DNA of 64,000 bases from Symbiodinium natans (lineage: Eukaryota; Sar; Dinophyceae; Suessiales; Symbiodiniaceae), in the NCBI GenBank assembly GCA_905221605.1, contig CAJNDS010002373.1, positions 124,001-188,000 on the forward strand, in the 5' to 3' direction. Made by a program: the position numbers and the translations under genes. Position 1 is the stretch's first letter. Each line of letters begins with the position of its first letter. The notes under the pieces are model-generated. The model had not been told where the DNA came from, did no database searches, and worked only from the letters and a program-made list of their open reading frames with translations. Below are positions 46,816-60,013 of this stretch, in pieces.

Positions 46816-49800
46816 ATCCCTGCCGGAAATGCACAGTTGGTTCGTTTGGAGTGTTCAGGATATGGGATCAGCTCATGCCCGATCTATAGACCACGCTGTT
46901 TTCTGCCATGTGCTTTGTGTGCCCCATGAATGTCCTGGTTTATCCAGGTCTCAATACAGCTAACTGTATATATCTGCAGGCTATTGAGCGCCTGTGCCAA
47001 CCCAGAGCTGGCCTTTCGCAGGATCTGCGCTTCCTTTGTGCGTGGAGACCCACATCTTCCTGCAAAGGGCGATGTTGAGGGATCTGCTGCCACAGCTAGA
47101 CCTAAAGAAGCGACTAGGCTATGAACTTCACAGAACCTACTATTGCAGAACACACGCTCTCTCCCTGTCTCTCTCCCGCTCTCTCCTGCTCCCTGCTAAC
47201 CCTGCTTTCGGAATGAGTTTCGAAGCTTGTCTTGTGCAAGGGCGTGCCATCAAAACAAAATCCCGGACTAATGAGTTGGTGGCTTAAGATGTTCCTGTGG
47301 CAGTTGAAAGATCGCCTGTTGAGGCTTGTGCTTCTGCATCGTCACCTCTTAACCTTGTCCCCTGGACCGGCCACTGCCATCAACATGAGCCTTTTTCAGA
47401 ACCTTCGCAGGGCAAACTTTCCAAAGTACGTAAATCCTCTCTGCACAAGAAACATGTTCCCACAAAAACGAATCCTGAGTGCCTCTCGTCCACCTCCTCG
47501 TCCCGGAGGTTCTGCACTGCCCACTGGACACTCTCGGGGTCGGTGAAGGTGATGACCCTGTTGGATCAAAGGACTCACGGATTTCTGCAGGACTTCAGGC
47601 TCTCAAAATTGCCCTTGTTCAATACGGCCTCGGTGGGAAGTCTTGGTGGTTCGTCGAGTTGTTCAAAGATGCGCTCGCTTCGTGTTACTTTTGTGCTCAT
47701 GAGTTTGAGAGCGCTGTCGCCCGTCTTCTTTTTGTCAGGAGGGTCTTGCCGCCTTTCGGGGCTTAGAGGGTGTCTCTGGAGGCATTTCCTGTACGAACCG
47801 GCACTAAGTCTGCATGGCATGTGTAAGTTCTACAGTACCTCGAAGCAACCCCAACGTCCAAAATGTCTCTACTACGAGGAACATGCATGTTGAGGCGAAG
47901 CAACGTCGCCCCAACCACACGATATCGCGCCTTGCCACAGATTACAATCCGAATTTTTGAAGTACAGCTGCGTTAGCCTGCACCCCAAAATACCCCAAAC
48001 CCATCCTAGGCCCGTTTTACCTCTGAACATTAGACTGTACAGGGACGATTGGCTCAGGTCGCTACCCCATGCCGCGGGACTCTCCAGAAGGCTTCTTGAA
48101 TATTCGCACGCCCTTGGGCTGGCGCGGTTTGGGAATATTAAAGGGGCGCGTCCTAAGTTTCTGAAATGTCGGATATGGGCTTGGGTGCTAGCTTAGGATG
48201 GAAGGTTCTGCCTGGAGCGTGGGTGGAAGCTTGGCTGCAGAGAGTGTACTTACAGCTTTGTGCCGGATACGCTGTTCTCTTTAGCACCATGGAGGTACTC
48301 CGATGGCGTGGGAACCGTTCCTGCCCGTAATGTCAGTCAGATTCTTCAGATTCTCTCTTCAAGCAGTGCCCGTGGAACCTGCCGCCAAGTCGCTTCTACC
48401 GTTCCGGCGCGCTCAAAGACCTGCTAGCACCCGGGATCTCATAAAAGAGGGGCTGTGGCCTGATGGGATGCTATGCCGGTTTCTGGGGCTTTTGGGGTTT
48501 GAAGATCAGTGACTTCATTGACTTTCTTGCAGGATTCTTGTGTTTTCGGCCGCCCGGCCCGAAAGACATCAAAAAATCTGAAGCAGGCCCAAAACTCCAA
48601 AAGCATCCATCTGCTGCTCCTCACCGGAGGCAGGCAAACAGCCCCTGAAGAGAAAGTCACGTACAGAAACGCTGTCTGCGGCCATTTCCGTCTTGACATG
48701 TGGGGTGAGGGCTCAGGATCCAGGAGACTTCACAAACCAGAGACTGCAAAGTCCAGCCTCTCTCAAGGTCTCCTCAGTGGTGCCTCATTTCAAAAATATC
48801 CATGAAGCTTGTGGGTCTCGCGTCTCACACTTGTACAGGCCAGAGGGTCAATGGGTTTTTGGGGCTCAGGCATGTTCTGACATGGGACCTCAGATAGTGA
48901 CTCACGGTTGCTTCACGTCGATTCTTAAAGCGACGGGAGATCAAAGCCTGACAGTCAACAACGCCGTGCACACGCAACCACGCAAGCGTGGGCCAGCCCC
49001 AAATAGGAAATGCCTTGCGATGTGAGGACGCCACAGCGACAGACCCTTTGTGCTGATGTCGGGCTTAGGTTTAGCCTCTCTGCTTTTAAAGAGAATCGTC
49101 GGGTTTCTTGATGTTTCTTGCGCCTCAACACCTCAGGGCTGGCCCGGCTTTTTGTGATAGAATGCCAGTGCTAACGATGCTGAGCCTATGACAAACCATG
49201 GAGGCTTGGGTTTACCACTCCCGCGTCCGTTTTGTCTGTCCCCTACGCCGAAGCTACATTACTGCGAAAGACTGCCTTTTTTTAGAGGGCCATGGGGGGG
49301 ATTTTGCCGGCATACTCCAAACAGCGCAACACCACTTCAAGAGCATTCCATGAGACCTCTTCAAAGGTTTAAACTGGCATTTTTTGAACTCAACACACGC
49401 TCCCGCCTAGGGAACAGAGACACTTCTCATTTTTCGATGCGCCCGCGCCCTGAACCGAAAAAACACGCGCGCCTGCCAGAACCCGTAAGCACAAGCTCAG
49501 AAAACCATCATGCCGACCGAGGTGTGTACTGAAAAAAAATCATCCTAAGAAACCGGACAAGCACGACACAGGAAGTTTTGTGCAAGGTGCTGTAGGGCAC
49601 GTTGCTGAAGAAGACCTCTCGGGGCATTTGTGCTGGCATCGGCCTGTGCAGCGGCGGCGCAGTCTGTGATCTTCAGAGTTCTACATAACCTGTATGCCCT
49701 TGACTGCCCCGCTAGCCTGATGTAAACGGATGTACAGATGCACAGCTGTCAACACTCTACATCCAGAACCTGACTCTCAAATTGACTAGTGACCACTCGC

Positions 49801-52800
49801 AACGCACTACTGCCGCACCAATGCTCGAGGCAAAGCAAAAAGTCTAGCTGCTCCAAAACGAACGCAACACATGCCACGTGAAGAAATACATGTAAGGACA
49901 GATCACCCTTCGAGCAGTGGCCATGGACTATGCCCCCTGCCAAGCGTGGCTAGCATTCTCATCTCTCATGTTTCAAAAAGCTTGGGTTTGCATGTGAGGG
50001 TTGTTCTATATTCTTGTTCCACGGCTGCCAATTAGGATCCCTTGCGCTTCGCCCTTGCGCGTCCCTTGCGCGGGCTTGCGCACGCGAGGGTTTTCGCAAG
50101 TACTGGTAAGGTTCGGTAACTTTTTGGTCCTGGAAGCTCAAATGCTCGCCTCTTGTTCGCCTTCAGAGCTTGCGCAGAGCTTGCGTTCGCGAGCTTGCGC
50201 ACACTCGAGAGGTGTGCACGTTTTACTACGACCGATTTTTTCGCTAATCGACCTCCAGAGTCGGTTCGAGTCGCTTGGAGTCGGTTAAAAGTCCATTTGC
50301 CTTCGGGGGTCCCAATCTGGCCATTTAAAGGCTGGCCTCTTCGTGCCCCGCGGCTGCGGGAAGGCGGCCTCGCAAGAGGGCTTGAGTCTTTCCGATAGTC
50401 AGGTTCTCGGGTTTAGGGTTTAGGGCATGGATCAGAATGTCTAGAAGCAACGTGCTGCTCCATCGTGTTTGAATTGCGACTGGAAGCGACCAGAAACTTC
50501 TTGATCCTCCTAGTGGCGTGGCTACTCTGCGGAACAAGATCTAGAATGCGTGTGCACCTCTTCTACCTACGACAACATGGGACGCTGAAAACACATTTAC
50601 TTTGCTTGGATTGCTCCACAACTTTTAGGTCGATGATGATGATGATGATGGTGTGTGTGTGATGGCAACATGACGGTTGAATGAGGTGAGGATTGGGTCC
50701 AGTCTTCCTCACCTCGAAACCCTCAGCTGTACACAATTGTGGCCCCAATCTACGCTGGGTTGGGTTGATCAGGAACCCCTCCTGGTCCCTTGCATTCAGG
50801 TGAAGCGTAGAAAAGCTTGTACGCGACCCCTCTACCCATGGTCTACGATGGTACACGCACAGACACACAACACACACAGAGACCCCCACCAGGTTCTCGA
50901 ACTTTCACCACATTTGACTCGCCGCCTAAACTCCGGGAACGTTTCAGCTGACATCGTTTTAAGGAAGCCGCTGCGGGGACGCGGACGGGATGCTTAGGTC
51001 GTGTTTTGCGGGGCCGCCTGAAGCGCCATCGCAGCCAGCAGCCAGTAGCCGTCGCAAACGGCCCTAAACAGAACATAAAACCTCGGCCCGAAGCCCTGCA
51101 CTTGCTTTTGCTTCTTTGATGTGTGCGAGGCTCCCAGGCGCGAAATGCAAAGTCCCTCTCTGGTATCTCTGACATGGCTTGATGTGTCTTGACATGGCTT
51201 GATATGACGGATGACCGTAGTAGGCTGTCGACGTCTGAACTTGGGTAGACTCCTGGTTTTCCATCCTTCCTCGAACTAGCAACTCCTGGCCTATAGCTCC
51301 AGAAGGAAATCTTCTTGGAAGTTTGAGAAAAGAAGCTCCGAAAGCTTAAGCCTCGGGCTTGAGCCTCGGGATACACGTCGTTCGACTGCGGCGTGGGATG
51401 TCTTGTAGGCTGTCCAAAAGAAAGGCTGCTTCCATTCTCAAAATGTTACTACACCAAGTAGAAGAAGCCATGCTGCTGAGAGAAACTGGTTTTACCTTTG
51501 ATGCCGCAGTTTTTCCTCAAGATGAAGCTGATGTGTGCTGACCCCCCAAAAGGGCAGTTCATCTGACTCAGTGTGAGCACACCTACACAGTTCGACAATA
51601 CGTTGGCATCAAGGCACATCAGGAGCGTTCCTTTTATTCACTCTCGACAAGACCGCAGGACTCCTGCCGTGCTAAGAGAAGGGCGGCGAGGGATTCACGA
51701 AACGTGTTGCGTCATGTAGAGGCAGAAGGCTTTGGCTGCCTGGGGCATCCTTGTCCTGCAAGTTTCGACAAGAGTAAGAAGGTACATCTCTTGCGCGGCA
51801 ACCTACGCAACCAACTCCTAATATTTGCTTGTTGCGTTATGGTCGTTGACACACATGTGCTACTATGACCCGGAACCACTGCCACTTGCTACACTCCCCA
51901 CCAACGACTGCAACTATGCGTGCAGCTTTACTCCGCCAATAACACCGTACTTTCAGCCTAAAGTCCAAACTCAACAATCAAAGTGATTGAGTTTCGAGCG
52001 CGCTTTGGCTCGGTCGTCGTAAAGGTTCAGGGCCAGGTTCGAGACCCTGTTTGTAAGTGGCGGGTGTCTGGGCAACGTGATTGTGTCCAAGGTTGGGTGA
52101 ATCGGGCGACTGAATCTCTGAACTGTGACACCCAACCATCTTCACCCAGCCGGTGATGAACTGCTTGTTGAATCACAAAATCATCAACCGCAGTCTGCAG
52201 TATCAGGCTGATGGGCATTTTGGGACGATGTCTCTATCAAAGAACGCAAGACTCCCACAGCATATCTCAGCGGTCATCACCTTAGAAGCTGCTTAAAAGT
52301 CCTAGCACTGGCCTAGAGCTAGCTTTGGCTGCAGCCAGCACTTTGAGCCTTTGCTGGAGCTATGCTCTCATCACATGACGCCTCCGATCGAACCTACGTA
52401 CACTCTACACCGCATCCACTGAACTTCGCTGCACACTTGGAGTTGGAGCTGCTGCCAAAGGCCCTCGTCAAGCCTCTCATTCCTGCGTCTCCACTTCTTC
52501 TTCCCCGGCCTCCTCATCGAGGACTCGTTGTCGCCTGGGTCAAGGCCGGATCCTGGACCCAAGGCAAAGCTCACCAACTTGCAGCGCTTAGATAAGGGAT
52601 TGAAGCGGCTCCCACAAACCCACCACACCCCCCCCCCCCCCCCCCCCCCCCAAACCCGAAGACTCGTCCTGAAGCCTTGAACCCTAACATCCTGAAACCT
52701 CACAACCGTCTCAACCCTAAACATCCTTAAGATGTCGAACGGGAGCCCGACCGGTTCCCCGGCAGCTCTGCAAGCATCGGATCATCAAGCGCTTCGTCTG

Positions 52801-55433
52801 CGGACGGCCTGGTCAGTCGACGAGCGGCTCAAAGGGTTCACGGTGCCAAAGTGCAGATTCTGCGATGGGCTTGCAACATAATGGGCAAGATGCAAAAATT
52901 TGCAAAAATGAAGCGTGGGCCGTCTGCCCCCAAAATGCCGGGCTCAAAGGCTCAACCGCTTACTGAACACTGGTGCCGCCTGTGATCCGACGAGATACTT
53001 GCATGTGGCTCAACTCAATGATTCGCCTCGGGCCCTTGAAGATCACACGTATGTTCTGCATCCGAAAGGATTTTGTTGTAGTGAGGTTTGTAAATTTTGG
53101 CCAATGCAAGAAAGAAACTTAAAACTTTCAGCAGGGAAACGCTCTGGTTGCCATACGCATGTCGGCTCCTGGCTACTAATCGTCTAAAAGTCCAACATGT
53201 CACCTGGAGGTCGGAGCGCTTCCTCGAAAGTCACCCTTTCAAAACAAATACCGCACAGCTTCATAGGGTAATAGCCGAGTGACAAAATGTTCCCCTGCTT
53301 TGCAGCATTCTGTTTACACAGGTGCCCAGCGCACGGGAGCCAACACAAAGGTCCTGATATTTTGCGAGGCTGCTCACTCCAGGTTCCGGTCACTGCACTG
53401 AGGAGCCGGCACGACAAACACGCGGGGCCCCCTTCGAAACTTCATGTGGTTCCTGCACGAGGGAAATGAGATGAGCAGCGATTTTTCCTACTTTTGGGCT
53501 GGGGATGACCGAAATATGTATATGTGTATAAGGGTATTTATGCACATATATATATATATATATATATATACTTTTTTGTTTGTTTGATATTTTTATTTCT
53601 ATTGTTGTTTGTTGTGTTCTTTCTTTCTTTCATCCTTCGGGCTTACGGGCCGGAGCTCCTGTACAGTTTTTGGGGATGGCAGGAACCATGCGGTGTGGGG
53701 CTTTGTTCGGGTTTATTTCGATATCAACCCCTCTCTAATCAGAATCCTCATAACAGCGTCGTTTCCCTCACCGGTTTTGGCGCACCTTGAAAGTGTGCCC
53801 CTAGCTGCTAGTCTGAATGCGGCGTTGCGCAATCGTACTTTGCAGACATTCGCGGCCGGTTCATCAGGCATGCGTGCAGGCCCTCCCACAAGCTCCAAAA
53901 GCCCCAAACCCGAGTCCAACCAACCTACACAAGACACCAAGTTCCGATCCCCCAACTCGTTGGGTACTAGTTGTCCGGATTTTTAAGGTTGTTTCTGCCG
54001 CTTGTTGCTCGAGACCAACTGGTTTGGTCAAACTTGTGCTTGATGTAAAGGCCCTTTTCGCGCGCTAACACTGTCCACGTCATCGTGGGAGGGTGGTGGC
54101 GGTTGTCGTCATTAATCTGGTTTACGATTTCGGCCGGATGTGTCGCCTTTTTGTTGGGCCAGGAATGAACCTGTCCCATTGCGGGCATGTCGCAGTCCAT
54201 CACTCACTCACCCACTCACATGCTTGACACGGTGCAGACCAATCTGAGCCCTGCCAGTCACACACTGCAGGCATGGCACCAGAGTGGCTGGTTCTTCTTG
54301 GCACCAAAACCTCGGAACAACAATATCTTGCACACATTCTTCTCCAAGCAGCCCCCCATATGCCAGCCCCTTCAACCCCTAAAGTTGATTGCAGAGTTCC
54401 GTGGTGAGTGGCCTTCTGTGTTGGCTTCAGGGCCAAACTTGCGAAAGAGGTTGCATCCGTCCATGCGTCGACAATTTTGGATCGGCAATCTTGACGACTT
54501 GCACACAGAACCCGCTCGCAGCGCCAAAATCCTAAAGAATGCCTACTAAACCGAAAAACAAATCAATCCCGTTCCCCTCCAAGGAACGGGTCAGTTCCTA
54601 ACTAATTAGCACTTTTAATGTCCAACTTTCAGGTTCGGGACATGCACCTCATGCCAGCTCAAGAGGCGGATTTCGCGAAAGGAGCCGCCGCTCGGTGAGG
54701 GCCGCCAGCGGCCAGCAAGGTTGTAGCTGCCCCGACCGCGCCCCTGCATTTCGGGCTTCTTTGGTCTTGAACTACGTGGCAGCCTCTGCACATACTGATT
54801 CACTGAGCGTGCTTCCCACATACGCTGCTTGCCCTATACGTACCAGGGACTGCCGAAGCTCGTGTCGCCTCCCCAACAACCTTCCAGCCTTCTCCAATGC
54901 CCAAACTTCACAGTTCGAAGGGTTCCAGACCTGCTCGAACTCCTGCACACATCGCGGTCTGTGCTACTCAAGTGCTACTCAGAAGGACCTAGCATTTTAG
55001 GGGCCAGGTACTACAGGATTGCATCCCTGGTGGTTGCCATGATGGCGAAAAGATGATGGCAAGCATACTTCGATCTAGTCACCGGCTGTAGCCACAAAGT
55101 CTAGATCCCAGCATGTAAACACGTGAGATCAATGGCGGGAGGCTGAACCGAGCACCGGGTGGCAGCCCTGCTCGGCTTAGGACTTCTAATGTTTCCCAGC
55201 CGCGTGGAGTTGTTAGATGTTTAAGCTTACCATTCTCCTCCGCCCAGGTCTACTGGCCGGGTCCAAACTTAGGGCTGAGATGGCTCAGTTAAGCCCATCC
55301 AGCTCCATCCATGCTGAGTCTGTAACCGCCTGACGAAGTACGTGGGGCAGGTGGTATCTGGCTTTGTTCGCATATACTATGCTATGTTGTCCGAGGCGTC
55401 GACTAAAAGCTGTGTGCCCAAGAACCCTCCAGC
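46816..55433. other. Intron-rich host DNA, genes not resolved
   Basis: Mostly unique GC-rich sequence with few telomere-like tracts (one at 50409-50425). A plus-strand block near 46981-47150 and a frame-broken region at 47260-47950 look partly coding but shift frame repeatedly and show no family motif. A C-run at 52628-52650 and an AT run at 53544-53571 are present. A short frame from an ATG at 52732 ends with KCRFCDG and may be a first exon. I can name no gene here. Confidence 0.35.
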
Positions 55434-55526
55434 ATCCTCCACCGTCCAGTGGAAGTAGACCATACAGAAGATCCGCATGAGGAGGCCATGCGACACGAGC
55501 ACTAGGTTTTCCACTGGCGACGCATC
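55434..55526 (-). CDS. Exon of a histidine-phosphatase (phosphoglycerate-mutase-like) gene
   Basis: A 93-base minus-strand exon bounded by CTGCAG and a GC donor encodes 31 residues centred on VLVSHGLLMRIF followed by FHWTVED. This is the second conserved His block of the histidine phosphatase superfamily, near the C-terminal end of the domain. The RHG motif of the first block was not found nearby; it must be in other exons upstream (above 55.6 kb) or lost. Partial gene. Confidence 0.55.
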
Positions 55527-58500
55527 CTGCAGTGCTTCGAGACCCATATCGACGCTGAAACATTGCACGCTCCACTCTCAGTTCCAACATTGCGAAACCT
55601 GTGGTTCCTCTGATGAGAGTCTGTTAATAAACATTCCATCCCTCGACCTCATTTCTCAACCCCCCAATACTGCAATAGACCCCCCGAAACTTAACAAACT
55701 CTTGACCACTGAGCCCTACCCAATCCTACAATGAAGCTGCGCACGGCCAGAACGCAGTGGACATTGGCACTAGTATGAGGTACTATCCATCTCCTCAGGA
55801 ACAGCCAAGCGCGAACAACAAGCTGCACATGTTCTCAGCTCAGGGGCGATGGAGCGCAGCAGGCTTGACCAAAAGTCGCTGATGCGATCGAAGACATCAG
55901 TGCCCGCTTCACCTAGGGATGCTTTGGGATTGGTTTGGACACTATATGCGTCGCAAAATGTCGCCAAAAAACAGCCAGAGTGAGCACTCGGACGCTCAGA
56001 CGGTCAGAGATGCATGATAATGTTAACCTCATACTCTAAACCCCCCCTCTATGAAGGACCCCAGGCCCACAGCTCAACTCAACTAAGAAACCCCGCCTGG
56101 ACAGGGGGAATGTGTTTAGAGAAGTCGGCCGATCAACGCTTAAGCTTTGAGGGTGTGGAGCGGTGGTCCCGTGCTTCTTGTTCGGAATCGACATCCAGTG
56201 AGTGACACTCGAGATGTGCATTTCATGGTCACAGTGTTTGGGGCCGTCGCTGGCATAATATGGAGGGTAGCCGTGTGGGCCCCTCATGAAAGTAGCTGTT
56301 GCAAATGGACTCATGGCATTCTTCAACTTACCTCAACCCTCGACCATACAAACGGCATGAATAGCCTAAACCATATCTTAACATGGGAGCTAAAGGCCAC
56401 GATCACTACAGTTAGCGTGCAACCATAGGGCATGCTGCTCTTGTTAACCTGTTAATTAAACTACAGCAGACACGATTTCGAAGCATACTCAAGAAAACTC
56501 AGTAGCACTCCTGTTACAGTACCTGTCCACTCAAGCTGACCTTCACATGCACCACGTAATGCAGTCGTAATACTATACTACGTATTGCATACAGGACGAG
56601 CCGGAACCTGAGAGAACAAGTTTCGATGGACACGGGTTGTTACTAATTTAAGGAGGTTCGGATGCCCTAGTCTTGGGCATTTGGATTGACAAGCGAACCG
56701 CCACGCACACGAGCAACCGTCACAAACGATCGCTGAATGACTGAAAGTGATAGCCTTCTCTAAAACCCCCCAAACCTGCCACGGCACCATTCGGGAAGCG
56801 GTAGTAGAAGCGGCCGAACCTCTTTCTCTCCTTGTACACCTCACATTGGGGCAGGATCGGGTGCCCGGGCAGGGCAGCATGGAGCCATCACAGAGTTCCA
56901 AAAGCAGAAAGATCCCGAGGTTCTTAAGGTGTTCAATTCTGGGATTCTGGGAGTAGTTTCCCACGCCTGTTCCATTTGCTCGACATCCTGAAAGTTGCCG
57001 AAGTCCTGCGCGCCAGCGGGTCGCTGACGAACATACCCCTCACATCTGCTCTGACAGCCTTTTTTCCGCATCAAAACAAGGTGCCCGAGTTCAGACATGT
57101 CAGCCCCCACATCTCTCCCCCACGCGCTATCTGCAACCAACGTCGAGTTGAAGATTCCTGGAACTTTCCTGGGGCATGCAAAAATGAGCGCTTGTGTCAA
57201 AAGAACTCTGCACCTGCCTTCAGCAAATCCACGTCCCCATCCACCGGTTTAGACTTGCAGGGTTTGGCCTAGTTTGGCAGTTCGCCTGCGCATCCCTGGC
57301 TGTCTGATGAAGTCTATGTCGCAAGTGCATGAGCACAGCCTTTTTTAGCTCTCGGCTTTGCCTCTCCGCTCCCAGTGTCGTTCAGGTCGCGATCTGTCCA
57401 AGCCCCGTCGGATTCAAACAGCAGGCTTTGCGATCCAACGCAACGCGATCCTGGACATCCAACATGTGGTGGCCCGCAGCAAGTGGCAGGGGCTGACCCC
57501 AAGAACATAAAGACAGCTCTCGCCTGACCCGTCAGATTCAAATAGTATCGCGTCTTTCTTGAACAAGCACAGGTACCATTGAGCAAAACCCTAAACACCT
57601 GAACCCCGCAATCGGAGCCCTGCCACCCAGAGCCATGGCCAAACACAGGTAATGTCCAGTGGGCTCTCACTCGTCCTTGGCCTCTTCCTCCTTTTGGCGC
57701 TGTGATCTTTGAAGTGCTGCTTTCTCTTGATTCCAGTTTTCCAAGTCGGGGCGTTTCGGGACATCGCAGGAAACAACAGAATCCAGAGGTCACGAGACTT
57801 GCCGGACTCCTGGTCCACACTGTGTCTGACTATTCGGACTTTAGAAATCCTTGAAAGAATCGGGAGCCTGAACAACTTCAAGCGACTCAGGGTGTGGCCT
57901 TTTTCAAATTTAGCGTTCAGCGCTCACATGACAACACTTTGAAATCCCCACCCGCAGGCCCTAAGACCCTACAGCCCCTACACGCACAATGTCGAAATCT
58001 GAATTCCGATGCTGCTCAACAGTTCTTGGAACCCCAAGTTTTGGAACCCGAAGCCCTCGACCCTTGAAGCCCGAAGCAAAGGGTATCCCTACGGAGCCGG
58101 GAGGGTTTGCGACCTTGGCCTCTTCCTTCGCCTCTTCTGCAGCCTCTTCCTCCAAGGGAAATGGACGGGTTGGCTTGTGGAGTGTTAGAGTAGTTCGGCT
58201 GGCCCGGAGCACAGGACAAGAACAGAAGCATGTTCTTTCATGAAGCTAATACAGATGCGGCCTCACAACAATACACAACCCACGCCATGTGCTCTCAAGC
58301 GGTCCTTCTCTTCGGCTTCGCGCGCGGCCTCTCAAGATAGCTCAGGGTGCCCTGGGGCCTTCTCCAGTGAGCCCGGCAAGCATGGCCTCTAGGGCAGCTA
58401 ACCCGTTCTAGACGAAGAATGCCCTTGGAACCCTGGAAGCCCTCAAGCATCAACTGTCAACTCTTTCCGCCACCCTTTGTCTTGGGCGATTCAAAGGCTT

Positions 58501-58930
58501 GCTGTGCGTGAGCCCTGCGACGCCACAAACAAAACAATTGAGCTCAGTGGAGGCCCTCGACATCCTCGACGAGCGTGCTCCACGACTCTACGAAAGCTGT
58601 CTTAAGCTTTGGAGAAAGGTCTCCAGAAAGGCCTGTGAAAAGGTGGAGCCGAGGAGGCCCACAATGAGGTGATGTGTGAAGTAGTGACAGGTAGTGGAGT
58701 CTTGAGGCGGTGTCGGGCAACCAGGCAGGTCAGATGCATCTCAGGGAGGTTGCATGCTTTGTTTCCGGCGTGCTAGTAGGACACATATTTCTTGACTTCT
58801 TGTGCGGCTTCCGCTGAACATGCCCTTTGCAACGGGCCTTCGCGGTCCACCAGGCTATGAGGATGCCCCCTTTTTGACTAAATTCGGGCCCCGCCACTCC
58901 CCACAAGTAGAAGAATCCCTCCAGGCACTT
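55527..58930. other. Host DNA with a few unnamed exon-like blocks
   Basis: Minus-strand blocks near 56950-57060 (FGNFQDVEQMEQAWE) and 58085-58165 (LEEEAAEEAKEEAK), and a minus-strand block at 58540-58640 ending in a stop (FVESWSTLVEDVEG), look coding but cannot be joined or named. Confidence 0.3.
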
Positions 58931-58934
58931 CAAC

Positions 58935-59021
58935 GCCAGCTTCGGGGGGAGGAGAGGCAACAATAGGAGCCTTGTTCTGCTCAATCTCAGAGAGGCCCGA
59001 GAGGATTTTCTTCTTCATGTC
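58935..59021 (-). CDS. Candidate host exon, function unknown
   Basis: After a GGTTCAG acceptor the minus strand reads MKKKILSGLSEIEQNK and then an Ala/Pro/Glu-rich stretch. It could belong with the minus-strand blocks at 58.1 and 58.6 kb. The 3' end of the exon is uncertain. Confidence 0.35.
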
Positions 59022-60013
59022 CTGAACCCAATGGCAAAGCAACAAGACTGCACCAAGGAATTCGGGGTTCCTTGAATTCACTTGAATTCGGGATTCATCG
59101 AAATCGAGCGAAGCAATGTGCGAGGCTCAAGCATTGGAAGACACCATGGTGCATTGTCAAAGACTGATGTCTGCCACGCCCACATCCCGAGCTCTCAGAG
59201 CTCTGAGACATGAACCCCCAAGTCACAGACAGGAAGCAACCTTCCTCGCACACTTAGCAAACCCCGCACGGAACCGGTGGAACGCTGTGGGGGCCTGCGT
59301 TTTCGGATTGTTTATCCTGCTATATCTGCCTTTCTAGGTACACGTAGAGGTTCAAGGGTCGTACAATGCCGCAAAGATGAGCTTGAGCTGCATCCCCCGA
59401 CAGCAAACCAAACAGTGCTTTCGTGGGATCCCCTGATCATCCCGTGCCAGTAAAAATCTTGTGCGCAGACGAAGCCTGAATTTCATGTGAAAACTCCGTG
59501 CGAATCCTATCACGTTGCAGGGCCTCTTTAACCTGGTGAGTTGGACAACACTCCGACAAGTGTCTTAGCATATGCAGCCCGTAAGAAACGAGAAGTATAC
59601 TAACATCTGACTAACATGTATGCCCCCAGGGCCAGGGGAGGGGGGCCCAGCCTCCTGAGGCCCTGCGAGACAAGCTGTGTCTATGCTGTGTGGGCCTGCT
59701 AATGACACAATGAATCTGGACTTTGTATACACAAAACAATGCATGAAAGGGCAAACAGATGGCAATGTGCCTTGGGAAGTATTTGGAAGCATGTCTGATG
59801 TTTGAGGATGGAAACAACTTACGTGCAAAAACAGGGGCCCCACAGCGTGCCTTTCTGACAAAACTCAAGCCTTGAACCCGACCAACCAGCACAAATCCTG
59901 ACCTCCAAGCACAGCCCATACACAGCCCCGAACCTTAAAACTCTCTTGCCGCTAAATGACAAGCTCGTCACATCTTGTAACATATGACGTCCAAGCAATG
60001 ACATCCGACCATA

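Noticed and set aside
47260-47950. A 198-codon plus-strand frame
   Set aside because: Other frames over the same bases are equally open, the protein has no recognisable motif, and the sequence looks like decayed or intronic DNA.
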